The position numbers and the translations under genes are program-made. Shown here one piece after another: positions 37,346 through 47,200 of a DNA stretch of 64,000 nucleotides (position 1 is the first letter of the stretch; every line of letters begins with the position of its first letter). Below the pieces are notes generated by a model that worked only from the letters and a program-made list of their open reading frames with translations, made no database searches and had not been told where the DNA came from. Source of the DNA: Terrimonas rubra (GTDB lineage Bacteria > Bacteroidota > Bacteroidia > Chitinophagales > Chitinophagaceae); the NCBI RefSeq assembly GCF_042686025.1, contig NZ_JBHUOZ010000003.1:930001-994000 (forward strand), read 5' to 3'.

Positions 37346-40300
37346 ATGTATTTTGTTTTCAAAACTGCCTGCTGCAGACGACTGGCTGCCTGTCTGCTGC
37401 TGTTTTTTTCATTCTCCATTACCTTACTCGCCCAAACCAATGAGAAGATCACGGTATGGGGTAAGGTAATATCCGATTCAGCCGATCTTCCCCTGGCCAC
37501 CGTATCTGTTACGGTTAAAGGCACCAGCAAAGGAACGGTAACCAATGAAGCGGGAGCTTTTGAGTTAAAAGACGTGGACAAAAACAGCCGTATCGTTTTT
37601 TCGCTGATCGGTTATGAATCAAAAGAAATGGCCGCTTCAGAAATTGCCAATGGTCAATCCATTAAACTGAATGTATACGCCGCCAGCCTGGAAGGAGTGG
37701 TGGTGACCGGCTTCCAGAAGATCGATAAGAAAAAATTCACCGGCTCTGTGGTACAGGTGGATAAGGAACTGATCAACCGCGCCGGTTATATGGACGTATC
37801 CAAAATGTTACAGGGTACCGCGGCGGGTGTGAGTGTACAAAACCCATCGGGTACTTTTGGTGCTACACCTAAGATCCGTATCCGTGGTAATGCCTCTATC
37901 AGCGCCAACCAGGAACCTTTATATGTATTGAACGGTGTACCTATCAGTGCCCCTGCCAACGTTTCTGTTAGCCAGCTGTACTCCGGCGACCCCGCCAGTT
38001 TATTAAGCTCGGTTATCGCAGGCCTGAATGCGAATGATATTGAAGACATCTCCATCTTAAAAGACGGTTCGGCAACTGCCTTGTACGGTACAAGGGCTGC
38101 CAATGGTATCGTTTCTATTACCACCAAAAAAGGATCGAAAGGTACCCTGGCTATTAATTTAAGTTCTGCCGTTTCAGTAGGTTTAAAACCAGATATTACC
38201 AGGTTTAACTTAATGAACTCCAGCCAGCAGATTGACCTGGCATATGACCTGTATAACTACGGTTACCTGTCGGTACTGAACTATCCTTCCGGTACAGGTG
38301 CTTTTACCGACCCTTTTTTCCGTTATGCTGAAAATAAAATAAGCAAAGAACAATTTAACAGGGAAGTGTATGACGCCAAGTATGCCAACACCAACTGGTT
38401 CGATGTTTTATTTAAGAATAACGTATTACAGGAGCACTCCCTGTCGCTTTCCGGCGGCGGTGATAAAGCTACCTATTATTTGTCGGGCAGTTTTGCCGGT
38501 GATAACGGCGCTGCTGTGGGTTATAACAATAAACGTTATACCACCGATATGCGCACCATCTTCAATGTGAGCAGTAAATTCCTGGTAGATGTGGATATTA
38601 CGGCTAATTTCCGTAACCAAATGACACCCGGCGCTTTTAACAGCACGGTTACCAATGGTGCGATAACCCGTCCTTTTGAGACCAACCCGTCCATCTATGC
38701 TACTACTACCAGCCGCGCTATGAGTCCTTACAACAGCGACGGCTCTTATAAATATTACAGGCGTAACTATGCTCCCTTCAATATCATGGAGGAGCTGAAA
38801 GAGAACTTTACCAAATTAGATAACCAGAGTATCTCTATTGTGGTAAAACCCTCTTATAAACTTACCAAACAATTAACCCTGGAAACAGTAATGTCATTCA
38901 GGAGAAATACCTCGCAGGTAGATCACGTGATGACAGAATATTCGAATGTAGCTGAAGCCTACCGTGCCAGTTATAATGATGTGATCCGTGGTTTAAACCC
39001 GTACCTGTTTAAAGATGTTACCAACCCTAACTCCATACCGGAGACCATCTTACCACGTGGTGGTATTTTAGATGTGTTTAAGAACTCAGGTACTGAGTTG
39101 TACGGAAGGTTTACATTAGATTATAAGGTGAATTTTACCGACAGGCATCGGGTGAATTTATTTGGTGGTTTTGACGCGAGGTCCGGCACCAATGCTACTT
39201 CCAACGTCAGAGGCTATGGTTATATGTACTATGGTGGCAAAATCATTTCCCCCAGCCAGCTGGCCATGACCAGGGCTATCCAGACCGATGAGCGTTATTA
39301 TAACGAGGACGCGATCGAGGAAAGAGCTGTGGGTGGATTTGTGAACGGCCAGTATACCTTTAACAACAAGTACAACTTTGACTTTACCTTACGTGCAGAT
39401 GCCAGTAACGTATTTGGTTCTTCTGTACGTTCCAAGTATTTACCTAACTACAACGTAGGTGTATCCTGGAACGTGGATCGTGAAGAGTTCTTCAGGAAAC
39501 TGGATAAGAAAAATGTGATCGATCACCTGACTTTACGTGCCAGTTATGCGCTTCGTGGTAATGCTTACCAGACTTCCCCCATGTTAAATGCCCGCTTCTA
39601 CAATGCTATCCGTATTGATGATGTGAACAGCGAAATAGGTATACGTGTAGCTTCTCCGGAATTATACAGCCTGGCCTGGGAGAAAGACTATATCACCAAT
39701 ATCGGCCTGGACATGTCATTCCTGAACCGTTTTAGTGTAATTGCAGAATACTATTCCCGTAAAAACCAGGACCTGATCGCCCCCAGCAGTATGCCTTTGG
39801 AAGAAGGGTTTACCACCAAAGTGATCAACTGGGCTTCTATGTCCAACAAAGGATTTGACTTTACTTTTAATGTATCCAATATCCTGAATTCCAAAAAATT
39901 CAGGTGGGGTGCAGGCCTGATCTACAGTTATGTGAAAAACGAAATGGTGGGTGGTGTATTACAATCGCCATTATTAACCAATGTAACCAAACCTGACGGG
40001 TATGGTAAAATTGGTAACCCGCTGTACGGTTTATATGCCTATAATTTTGCAGGTCTTGATGCCAATGGCCAGCCATTGTTCTCTTATGGTACCGGTAAAG
40101 GTGCACGTACCACAAACGGTATCTTATTATCAAATACCAACGATTCCCTGGTTTCTTATATGGGCCCACGTGAACCAACCACTACCGGCTCTATCAGTAA
40201 CACATTCGGTTACGGTCCTTTTGAGTTAAGGATCTTCTTTACCTACAGTTATGGTAATAAAGTATTCCGCTCGCCCATGGTACAACGTAACTACGCCGAT

Positions 40301-40690
40301 AACCTGGCAGTAGCACAGGATATTGATGCCCGCTGGCGTTCAAGCGGTGACGAATTGATCACCAATGTACCGGGCCTGGTGTCCAGTATTCAGGCCGCTT
40401 ACTTATCTTCGGCTGGTATTCAGAACGAATTTGCCTATAACAGGAGCACTGCCATGGTGGTAAATGCAAATGTGTTACGTTTGAACGAGGTGATGCTTTC
40501 TTACGAAGTAAGCCCTAAAGCGTTACAGCGTATCGGGGTGATCAAAAGCGTAAGGGTTATGGCTTCTGCCAACAATATCTATTATTGGGCTGATAAGCGC
40601 TTAAGAGGTGTGGATCCTGAAACACTGATCACCGGGGTAAGCTTACCTAACCCTAAAAGTTATTCGCTGAGATTAATTGCACAATTCTAA
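37346..40690 (+). CDS. SusC/RagA-family TonB-linked outer-membrane transporter
   Basis: 1114 residues. A signal peptide (LLLFFSFSITLLAQ) is followed by a carboxypeptidase-regulatory-like domain (~33-115; VWGKVISDSADLPLATVSVT). The plug (~120-240) has the SusC hallmark IRIRGNASISANQEPLYVLN followed by GVPI. The 22-strand barrel ends in LIAQF. It imports an oligomeric substrate across the outer membrane with energy from TonB and works with the SusD-like lipoprotein encoded 8 bases downstream. No canonical TonB-regulated FecR/sigma pair is present in the window. The substrate is not obvious; the locus has a metallohydrolase rather than glycosidases, which suggests peptides or glycoproteins. Confidence 0.95.
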   Translation: MYFVFKTACCRRLAACLLLFFSFSITLLAQTNEKITVWGKVISDSADLPLATVSVTVKGTSKGTVTNEAGAFELKDVDKNSRIVFSLIGYESKEMAASEIANGQSIKLNVYAASLEGVVVTGFQKIDKKKFTGSVVQVDKELINRAGYMDVSKMLQGTAAGVSVQNPSGTFGATPKIRIRGNASISANQEPLYVLNGVPISAPANVSVSQLYSGDPASLLSSVIAGLNANDIEDISILKDGSATALYGTRAANGIVSITTKKGSKGTLAINLSSAVSVGLKPDITRFNLMNSSQQIDLAYDLYNYGYLSVLNYPSGTGAFTDPFFRYAENKISKEQFNREVYDAKYANTNWFDVLFKNNVLQEHSLSLSGGGDKATYYLSGSFAGDNGAAVGYNNKRYTTDMRTIFNVSSKFLVDVDITANFRNQMTPGAFNSTVTNGAITRPFETNPSIYATTTSRAMSPYNSDGSYKYYRRNYAPFNIMEELKENFTKLDNQSISIVVKPSYKLTKQLTLETVMSFRRNTSQVDHVMTEYSNVAEAYRASYNDVIRGLNPYLFKDVTNPNSIPETILPRGGILDVFKNSGTELYGRFTLDYKVNFTDRHRVNLFGGFDARSGTNATSNVRGYGYMYYGGKIISPSQLAMTRAIQTDERYYNEDAIEERAVGGFVNGQYTFNNKYNFDFTLRADASNVFGSSVRSKYLPNYNVGVSWNVDREEFFRKLDKKNVIDHLTLRASYALRGNAYQTSPMLNARFYNAIRIDDVNSEIGIRVASPELYSLAWEKDYITNIGLDMSFLNRFSVIAEYYSRKNQDLIAPSSMPLEEGFTTKVINWASMSNKGFDFTFNVSNILNSKKFRWGAGLIYSYVKNEMVGGVLQSPLLTNVTKPDGYGKIGNPLYGLYAYNFAGLDANGQPLFSYGTGKGARTTNGILLSNTNDSLVSYMGPREPTTTGSISNTFGYGPFELRIFFTYSYGNKVFRSPMVQRNYADNLAVAQDIDARWRSSGDELITNVPGLVSSIQAAYLSSAGIQNEFAYNRSTAMVVNANVLRLNEVMLSYEVSPKALQRIGVIKSVRVMASANNIYYWADKRLRGVDPETLITGVSLPNPKSYSLRLIAQF

Positions 40691-40698
40691 AAAACTTA

Positions 40699-42156
40699 AT
40701 GAGCTACAGAAACATGAAAACAAGATATAAAATATTGGCGTTATCACTGGTGGTCCTGGTTTTCTCGGGCTGTAAAAAATTCCTGGATAAGTCCTATGAT
40801 AACAGGATCAGCCCTACGCTTACCGAACATTTTGCCCAGCTGATGACCGATGGTTACCCGTTAAGGCATGAATTGTTTACGGATATCCTTACCGACGATT
40901 ACCAGTACTATGCCACACTGGCGCAGGCTTCTATCAATGACCGTTTCCTGCCGATGTACCTGTATAAGGACGAATATCCGCAGAACATACCCACAGGCCC
41001 TGAAAATGCCTATGCCGAGTTTTATTCCAAAATTTACAGGGCCAACCTGGTAATTGAAGGTGTATTAAAATCGGAAAGAGGCAGCGATTCGTATAAAGCA
41101 GCCGTAATGGGTGAGGCCCTGATGGTAAGAGCTTACTGCCATTTCTTACTGGTTAATTTATTTGGCCAGCATTATGATAAAGCAACAGCGGCTACCGACC
41201 TGGGTGTGGGCATTGTTACCACAGTGAGCAAAGAAAACCAGGTACTGGTAAAACGCAGTACCGTACAGCAGGTGTATGAACAGATTGAGAAGGATGCTAT
41301 TTCCGGCCTTGATTATATGAAAAAGGGTGAGGCCGATCTGTCAAAAAATCCTTACCATTTTTCACTGGCCAGCGCCAACGCGTTTATGACCAGGGTAAAA
41401 TTGTATAAAGGCGAATGGGAAGAAGCGGTTAAATATGCCGATGAGGTAATTAAGATCAAAGGCCGTACAACCCGTAACCTGGCTGCTGATCTCGCATTGA
41501 TCTCCCAGTTCAGCAGGGAATATTATGCTACCATGTATATGGATCCTCCCTCACATCCGAATATCCTGTTAAGCAGTTATTCCACTAACCTGAGTGTGTT
41601 AACGCCTACCGGCTATACTTTATGCGGCTTTTTCCCAACGGATCAGTTAAGAGGTACTTTTACCAATACTGACCGTCGCAGAACTTTATTGATCGCCGTG
41701 GGTACGGTAATTGATAACCAGGTTGTAGCTACCAAATACAATACACAGCCTAACAACCCCAACAGCTTTGTAAGAACAGCACATTTTACTACCGATGAAG
41801 TATTGTTAAACAGGGCCGAAGCCGTGTTACGCAGCACTGCCGGTACAGTAGAAGATGCCCTGGCTGATGTAAATGTTTTCAGGGCTGCCAGGTATACCAC
41901 TTATACACCCATTGCAGCGGCCGATGTTACCAAAGAACAATTACTGGCCATTGTAATGGACGAGAGAAGGAAGGAGTTTTTAAATGAAGGACTCAGGTGG
42001 TTTGATGTAAAAAGGTTGAAAATAAAAGTGGAGCATGTATTGGGAAGAGGATTACCGGTAGCGGCTACCTTAGAAGCAACCGATCTTAAAAAAGCTTTAC
42101 AGATCCCGTTAACAGAACAATTAGGTAATCCCGGTATCCAGTTAAATCCGCGATAA
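40699..42156 (+). CDS. SusD/RagB-family nutrient-binding lipoprotein
   Basis: 485 residues; the lipobox LVFSGC places the acylated Cys near residue 26. A second in-frame ATG at 40714 is an equally good start. SusD-specific features include AYAEFYSKIYRANLVIEGV, VRAYCHFLLVNLFG and the C-terminal MDERRKEFLNEGLRWFDVKR. The fold is a TPR-based lid that covers the SusC barrel and captures ligand. It starts 8 bases after SusC and is followed 38 bases later by the HExxH lipoprotein, so the four genes form one operon. Confidence 0.95.
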   Translation: MSYRNMKTRYKILALSLVVLVFSGCKKFLDKSYDNRISPTLTEHFAQLMTDGYPLRHELFTDILTDDYQYYATLAQASINDRFLPMYLYKDEYPQNIPTGPENAYAEFYSKIYRANLVIEGVLKSERGSDSYKAAVMGEALMVRAYCHFLLVNLFGQHYDKATAATDLGVGIVTTVSKENQVLVKRSTVQQVYEQIEKDAISGLDYMKKGEADLSKNPYHFSLASANAFMTRVKLYKGEWEEAVKYADEVIKIKGRTTRNLAADLALISQFSREYYATMYMDPPSHPNILLSSYSTNLSVLTPTGYTLCGFFPTDQLRGTFTNTDRRRTLLIAVGTVIDNQVVATKYNTQPNNPNSFVRTAHFTTDEVLLNRAEAVLRSTAGTVEDALADVNVFRAARYTTYTPIAAADVTKEQLLAIVMDERRKEFLNEGLRWFDVKRLKIKVEHVLGRGLPVAATLEATDLKKALQIPLTEQLGNPGIQLNPR

Positions 42157-42194
42157 CACCTTACTGTTTAAAAATAAACTGAACCTTTAATAAA

Positions 42195-43058
42195 ATGTAT
42201 ATGAAAAAAAATATTTATGGCTTAACCGGCTTTGTGCTGGCAATGGCAATAGTGGTATTTGTTAGTTGTACCAAAGAAGACAAACTGGTGAAAGAAGAGC
42301 CGGTTGATTTTTTAGAGTTACCGCAGAATGCCGTTAAAAACGGCCTGGATTCTCTGATTGATACCATCCAGCGGGATTACGGGGTAAAAGTGTATTACCA
42401 GTTTACGCCCCGTGTAATTGATCCTACTACCTTCTTTACGCCTACCAGTTATGACCGGGCGGTAAGTTATACCAATATCATGATCAATAAATTATGGTTA
42501 GGGCCTTTAAAACAGCGGTTCCCTAAATTCTGGGCCAACGAAAAGCCTATCGAGTTCTTAATTGTGGGCAGTGCTATTAAATTTAACAGCATCTCTTCCG
42601 GCGGTGCGGCTGGTGCCGGTTTAAATGGCCAGTTCTACCGTTTAGGTATGGGTGCTGTGGATAATTTAAGCTTTACCAATAAAACATCTTTAAGGTCGCA
42701 TATAACAACCCTTTACCACGAACATGCGCACCAGATGGACCATAAATACGGAAGGGGATATGCTTACGACCGTGTTTCGCAGGGCAACTATTATGGTATT
42801 GCCTATAGCAGCAAAACTACTGCGCAGGCCCAGGCGGATGGTTTCTTTGAACCTTACGGAGGTTATGCTCCTGAAGAAGATTTTGCTACCACTGTGGGCG
42901 CCTGTCTTACGTTTACAAAGGATTCGGTGCTGCGTATTGTAGCTAAAAATCCAAAGCTGAAAACCAAGTACGAGATGATCTACCAGAAATACCTGAATAT
43001 GGGTATGGACCTGCATGATATGAAAACTTATTTAGACTCTGCAGTTGCCAGGTTATAA
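42195..43058 (+). CDS. Substrate import-associated zinc metallohydrolase lipoprotein
   Basis: 287 residues, lipobox VFVSC with Cys25. The zinc site HEHAH is H175-E176-x-x-H179 (TTLYHEHAHQMDHKYG), with a possible third ligand Glu in APEEDFATTVG. This matches the TIGR04549-type family (LP_HExxH_w_tonB), whose members are encoded directly after SusC/SusD pairs. It sits at the cell surface or in the periplasm and presumably trims the imported substrate. MKKN at 42201 is an alternative start two codons in. The context, between SusD and a DUF4302/F5-8C-type protein, is the standard one. Confidence 0.9.
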   Translation: MYMKKNIYGLTGFVLAMAIVVFVSCTKEDKLVKEEPVDFLELPQNAVKNGLDSLIDTIQRDYGVKVYYQFTPRVIDPTTFFTPTSYDRAVSYTNIMINKLWLGPLKQRFPKFWANEKPIEFLIVGSAIKFNSISSGGAAGAGLNGQFYRLGMGAVDNLSFTNKTSLRSHITTLYHEHAHQMDHKYGRGYAYDRVSQGNYYGIAYSSKTTAQAQADGFFEPYGGYAPEEDFATTVGACLTFTKDSVLRIVAKNPKLKTKYEMIYQKYLNMGMDLHDMKTYLDSAVARL

Positions 43059-43097
43059 GGTCGGGTATAAAAAATATAAACTATTAATTTATTTCTA

Positions 43098-44495
43098 ATG
43101 AAAAATAAAATAACAACTGCGGTACTGTCATTCACCATCATTGCCGCTTTGTGGGGTTGTCAGAAAAAAGACCTGCCCCTTGATGGCGGCACGGTAAAGG
43201 AAAGACAGGAAGCTCTTGAATCGGATATCAAAAAAATGTTACAGGGTGCAGAATATGGCTTCCTGTTATATCCGGAAAGTGCGGCTACCTCTACCGTGGT
43301 AACCAGCTCGGCTAATTTTACCATGAAATTTGATACGCTGAAAAGCCAGGTAACCATGTCCAGCAGCCTTTCCAATTATGCCGGCCCGGCCATGTCGTAT
43401 TATACACTTTCATCGGCAACGGGTATGCCGCTGCTCACTTTCTCTACCAGCTCCTTTATTTCACGTATCTATGCAACTGGTGATAAGGGCATTACCGATT
43501 TCTTCTTCCGTGTAATGCGCATAAGCGGCGATACCATTAAAGTACAGCCTTACCGTAAAGGAAATATCTATGCGTCTGAGGGCGGACCAGTGTTTAATAT
43601 GTTAAAGATCAAACCAAGCATTGATATACCGGCCCGTTCAGGATTTGATACCCTGAATGTGTTAATGACCAGGTACCCAGATAATTCGGTGAGCTTAAGA
43701 AACCCGGTAAAATTTGGCGCGGCCTTAAATATCGCATCTTACAGCAGCGCTGTTACAGCCGATCTCAGTGCCGATCTATCCCTGGTAGATGCGTATAACC
43801 TGAGAAATAATACACAGTACAAAGCCTTCCCCGAAGGTTCTTATGAGCTGATAAAAACAAAGGCACAGATACCGGCAGGTTCTAAATTCTCTATTGATAG
43901 TTTTGAAGTGAACATAAAAAACTTCGCTGCGTTACAAACCGGTACGGCTTATATTTTACCGCTTAAAACCGTAGCGCCGGCACCATTTGTACTGGGGCCT
44001 AAATCAATCGCGTATATTATTCTTCGCATCAGTAATATCGATCCGGCTAATGCTGCCATTACAGGTGGGACTGTAGCCAGCCGTACTGGCTGGTCGGTTA
44101 CTGCCAGTGGCAGTTATTCCGCCAATCCTGTTGCGTTGGTACTCGATGGGAATAATGGAACGGCCTGGTCATCAGAAGGTGGTATACCGGCCTGGTTGCG
44201 CCTGGATATGGGAGCTGCCAAAACGGTAAAAGGTTTCAGGCTTGTTCCCAGTTATGCCTACCGGAACGAGAACTGGTTACAGGTAAATGTTTCTTCCAGT
44301 AACGATGGCAACACCTGGCAATATATAGGTACCTATAATGGTAGCGTTACCCTTGCCAGTTCTAATGCCAATAACCCCGATATCAAACACCTGAGTTTCT
44401 TAACACCGGTAAGCGCCAGGTATTTCCGTTTTGATATTGTACGCAGCTCCGATGCCAGTTATACCGGCCTGGGTGAGATCAATGCAATTGAGTAA
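43098..44495 (+). CDS. Composite surface lipoprotein (DUF4302-like, DUF1735-like, F5/8 type C)
   Basis: 465 residues, lipobox ALWGC with Cys21. Residues ~35-150 (ERQEALESDIKKMLQGAEYG, FTMKFDTLKSQVTMSS) resemble DUF4302, which accompanies the zinc lipoprotein family encoded upstream. Residues ~195-310 (NNTQYKAFPEGSYEL, IPAGSKFSIDSFEVNI) resemble DUF1735/BT_3987. Residues ~320-465 form a discoidin (F5/8 type C) jelly roll (ALVLDGNNGTAWSSEG, PAWLRLDMG, YFRFDIV). It probably binds substrate at the surface for the SusC/D system. It is the last gene of the operon, followed by a terminator. Confidence 0.8.
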   Translation: MKNKITTAVLSFTIIAALWGCQKKDLPLDGGTVKERQEALESDIKKMLQGAEYGFLLYPESAATSTVVTSSANFTMKFDTLKSQVTMSSSLSNYAGPAMSYYTLSSATGMPLLTFSTSSFISRIYATGDKGITDFFFRVMRISGDTIKVQPYRKGNIYASEGGPVFNMLKIKPSIDIPARSGFDTLNVLMTRYPDNSVSLRNPVKFGAALNIASYSSAVTADLSADLSLVDAYNLRNNTQYKAFPEGSYELIKTKAQIPAGSKFSIDSFEVNIKNFAALQTGTAYILPLKTVAPAPFVLGPKSIAYIILRISNIDPANAAITGGTVASRTGWSVTASGSYSANPVALVLDGNNGTAWSSEGGIPAWLRLDMGAAKTVKGFRLVPSYAYRNENWLQVNVSSSNDGNTWQYIGTYNGSVTLASSNANNPDIKHLSFLTPVSARYFRFDIVRSSDASYTGLGEINAIE

Positions 44496-44516
44496 TTTAA
44501 ATGGAAAACTATATAC

Positions 44517-44543
44517 AAAAAGCCGGCATTATGCCGGCTTTTG
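44517..44543. terminator. Bidirectional terminator between convergent genes
   Basis: AAAAGCCGGCAT / ATGCCGGCTTTT, a perfect 12-bp stem with one loop base and A/T runs on both sides. It ends the SusC/D operon and the DUF4142 gene. Confidence 0.85.
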
Positions 44544-44569
44544 TTATTACCTGATCGAAACGTGATCGC

Positions 44570-45139
44570 TTATTTCATCGCTTTCCTGATCTTTTCAGCA
44601 GCATCCAGGTGCGACTGCAAAGTAGGCAGGGTAGTGGTGATAAATGTTTTTACCTCCGCATTCATATCATCATCGCTGGCATCTTTAAACTCATCGATTG
44701 TTTTTTTATGGTTCGATATCATCGCATCCATAAAATCCTTATCAAAGTCTTTGGCTTTTTTATCCCTCAGGTCGGCCGCAGTTTTTTTATGTTCTTCCGC
44801 ATAAGTAGCGGGCAGGGTAACATTCAGCTTGGCCGCCAGCGCACTTACTTCGGCGTTTGCTGCTGTATGGTCTTTCACCATCATGGCCGCAAAATCTTTT
44901 ACCGATTGTTGCGTAGCCCTTTCTTCGCCTAATTTAGCTAACTCTACTTCGGCCATGCCATGGTCGGCTGCCTTAACTAAAAACTTACTGGTGTTCTCTA
45001 CTGATGCTGATTCCACCGGCATCTGGTCCTGCTTGACCTCGTTCAGGGAATCTGCTTTTTCTACCGGGTTTGATGCTTCGTTGTTACAGGCTGATAAAAG
45101 CACAATCGTGCAGCCTAAAATAAATATTGACTTTTTCAT
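44570..45139 (-). CDS. DUF4142 lipoprotein
   Basis: From ATG 45139: 189 residues with a lipoprotein signal (KKSIFILGCTIVLLSAC) and then a ferritin-like four-helix DUF4142 domain. Typical motifs are AADHGMAEVELAKLGEERAT, FAAMMVKDHTAANAEVSALA and a closing TLPTLQSHLDAAEKI. The longer reading from 45223 lacks a signal at its N terminus and is less likely. DUF4142 proteins are envelope proteins often linked to stress, but their function is not established. It is transcribed convergently to the SusC/D operon. Confidence 0.9.
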   Translation of the reverse strand: MKKSIFILGCTIVLLSACNNEASNPVEKADSLNEVKQDQMPVESASVENTSKFLVKAADHGMAEVELAKLGEERATQQSVKDFAAMMVKDHTAANAEVSALAAKLNVTLPATYAEEHKKTAADLRDKKAKDFDKDFMDAMISNHKKTIDEFKDASDDDMNAEVKTFITTTLPTLQSHLDAAEKIRKAMK

Positions 45140-45363
45140 ATAGTGAAGTTTTAAATGATACCTATGGTTTATGCATACCATACCTGCTTTCCATATAATA
45201 GTATATTCTATGGAAGCAATCATATTTATTGTTGCATGTATCCTATATAACTAATAATAATGCCAAAAAATGTTTTTGCAGGCAGTTAAGTAGTGAATAA
45301 AAAAGTAGCAGGGTTTTATATACATGGCAAACAGTTACTTATATTATTATAACAGCACATGAA

Positions 45364-45391
45364 AAAAGGTGAATAGCTATATTCACCTTTT
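45364..45391 (-). terminator. Terminator of the second HExxH lipoprotein gene
   Basis: A 12-bp perfect stem AAAAGGTGAATA / TATTCACCTTTT with a 4-base loop. On the minus strand it is followed by T residues, 20 bases after that gene's stop. Confidence 0.8.
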
Positions 45392-45412
45392 CTCCAATAA
45401 ACTTTTATTGTA

Positions 45413-46834
45413 TTATTTTTTAAACAAACGCCATTCACTCAGTTGCATATCACTGCTGCCTGCATTGGCAGTAATACGTAAGCGATAATACTTATATGCT
45501 GTGGTATTGGCAAAATCAATCACCCTGATCTCGTTCCTGTAAGCAAACCGCTGGTTGGTTTTGGTATCCAGTGTATGCCAGCTATTGCCATCACCCGATC
45601 CTTCCAGTATCCAGTCTTTTGGGTCACGGGCGGATGCATCATTGCCCGATGTAAGCAGGTAACTGTTGGCTATAACTGCTGTTGGTAATATTTGTTGTAC
45701 GGTAAAATCAGTGGTATAGGTACCGGTGTAAAACTTGGTATTATTATCCCTGTCAATTAATTTTAAAGAACCTTCCGTTGACTGCGCACCCTGCGTATTC
45801 TCCCTGCTTACCACAATACCGGCATTTGCGGTAAGGTCAGTACCATAAGTATTATCAGTGCTATAAGTAATACCGGGAAAGGCCGCTTTGGCAATGGCCA
45901 GCTGGGCCTGCCAGTCCCTGCCTTCCTTATCCTTTGTGCCAAAACTCATCAGGGCCCGGTACGACAGGTCAACACCGGCGGCACCGCTCCAGAAATGGAT
46001 GAACTCTCCAAAGTTTAACGACCTCGCATAACTGGTAATACCGCTGTTTATTCTGGTGGGAAAATGTTTGGATAATAATTCAAAATACCGGTTCAGTACA
46101 ACCGACCTGCCATGCTTTTCATAAATAGGGAAAAACCAGTTCCTGAACCACGATGTATTGGCTCTCGGGTAATCATCCGTAATAGGCATACAGGTGTTAT
46201 ACACTCTTTCCTTTGCCGCATTATTACCAATGCCATCATGTACATCATATACAAATATTTCGGCCCACTTGCTATCGCCCCATATGCCAAATGCCGGTGA
46301 CTCTTTAATAGCCTTGCTGCCACCTTCAACTATATGCGCAATTTCATGAATGATCACATCTGTTTCCCAGGGTGTAATATGCTCCCATGCATCCCAGCCC
46401 GATCCTATATCAATCATATTCCTGTAATCATGTGCGCCGTTCAGGTAAGTGTCCGGGTGGCCGCCACCATACTTACCGGTGTGGTATACGGCAAACAAAC
46501 GGTTGGTGGTATCGTTTTTACCAAAAGCGCCATATACTTTTTTGGTATAGGCCCATACGGTATCCGTAAAATCAAACAACCAGCCGGCCTTGCTGCGGTT
46601 TACATCATCGTCAAAATAAACGGCAATATTATTATTGAAATGCACCCGCTTTACCAGCAGGTTATGATCAAACCAATGTTCCTGCCAGGTATAAGGCGGG
46701 TAGTGGGAGGTATCAGTTGTTGCCGGGGTACCAGGTATTCCCGGCTCCGGTGTGGCGCCGCCATAATTACGTTTGTTGCAGGCAATGAATAAGGGCACTA
46801 TCGTGCAGATCAGTCCGATTTTTTTTAATATCAT
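45413..46834 (-). CDS. Gluzincin-like zinc metallopeptidase lipoprotein with F5/8C domain
   Basis: From ATG 46834 (473 residues; an upstream TTG at 46897 is unlikely because the signal starts here). Lipobox PLFIAC with Cys19. The zinc motif HEIAH is H163-E164-x-x-H167 (DVIIHEIAHIVEGG), followed by a WAEIF Glu about 30 residues later that fits the third ligand of a gluzincin. The C-terminal ~130 residues are a discoidin/F5-8C jelly roll (DWILEGSGDGNSWHTLD, YYRLRITANA). It is a second secreted zinc protease next to the SusC/D locus with its own zinc lipoprotein, which suggests surface glycoprotein or protein degradation. The family name is uncertain. Confidence 0.75.
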   Translation of the reverse strand: MILKKIGLICTIVPLFIACNKRNYGGATPEPGIPGTPATTDTSHYPPYTWQEHWFDHNLLVKRVHFNNNIAVYFDDDVNRSKAGWLFDFTDTVWAYTKKVYGAFGKNDTTNRLFAVYHTGKYGGGHPDTYLNGAHDYRNMIDIGSGWDAWEHITPWETDVIIHEIAHIVEGGSKAIKESPAFGIWGDSKWAEIFVYDVHDGIGNNAAKERVYNTCMPITDDYPRANTSWFRNWFFPIYEKHGRSVVLNRYFELLSKHFPTRINSGITSYARSLNFGEFIHFWSGAAGVDLSYRALMSFGTKDKEGRDWQAQLAIAKAAFPGITYSTDNTYGTDLTANAGIVVSRENTQGAQSTEGSLKLIDRDNNTKFYTGTYTTDFTVQQILPTAVIANSYLLTSGNDASARDPKDWILEGSGDGNSWHTLDTKTNQRFAYRNEIRVIDFANTTAYKYYRLRITANAGSSDMQLSEWRLFKK

Positions 46835-47200
46835 ATTTGAGTGGATTACACAGTCATTATATAGCACAGGAGCTGGTCCTGGCCTCATCCCACGCAAAAT
46901 ATTTAATGTTGGCAGGTGCTTGTACTAATAAAAAACGAATACATTGTTAATGAAAATTAAAGCGATATAATTTTCAGGGGCTTTCATCGCCGGTACTGCT
47001 ATCAGCAGCAGTTCCCGCTTTCCGCTATACCCCGGTCTTTAATACCGGGGTGCCGCTGCAATCGGGCAGCCTTTCAGCTTTATATAACAGCCTGGCAATA
47101 AAAAATACACCGGTTAATAAATCTTATCCGGCGATTATAAATTTCTTCGGTGTTTTTTAGTATTTTGATTGGCTAACGAACTAAAACGTTTGCATAAACT
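46835..47200. other. Divergent intergenic region with a GC-rich hairpin element
   Basis: About 365 bases between divergent genes. A GC-rich block at ~46988-47075 contains AGCAGTTCCCGCTTTCCGCT and a perfect 8-bp hairpin ACCCCGGT/ACCGGGGT at 47029-47051 with no T-run, then CCGCTGCAATCGGG. It looks like a dispersed intergenic element known by its look from related genomes. It is not a terminator. Confidence 0.45.
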
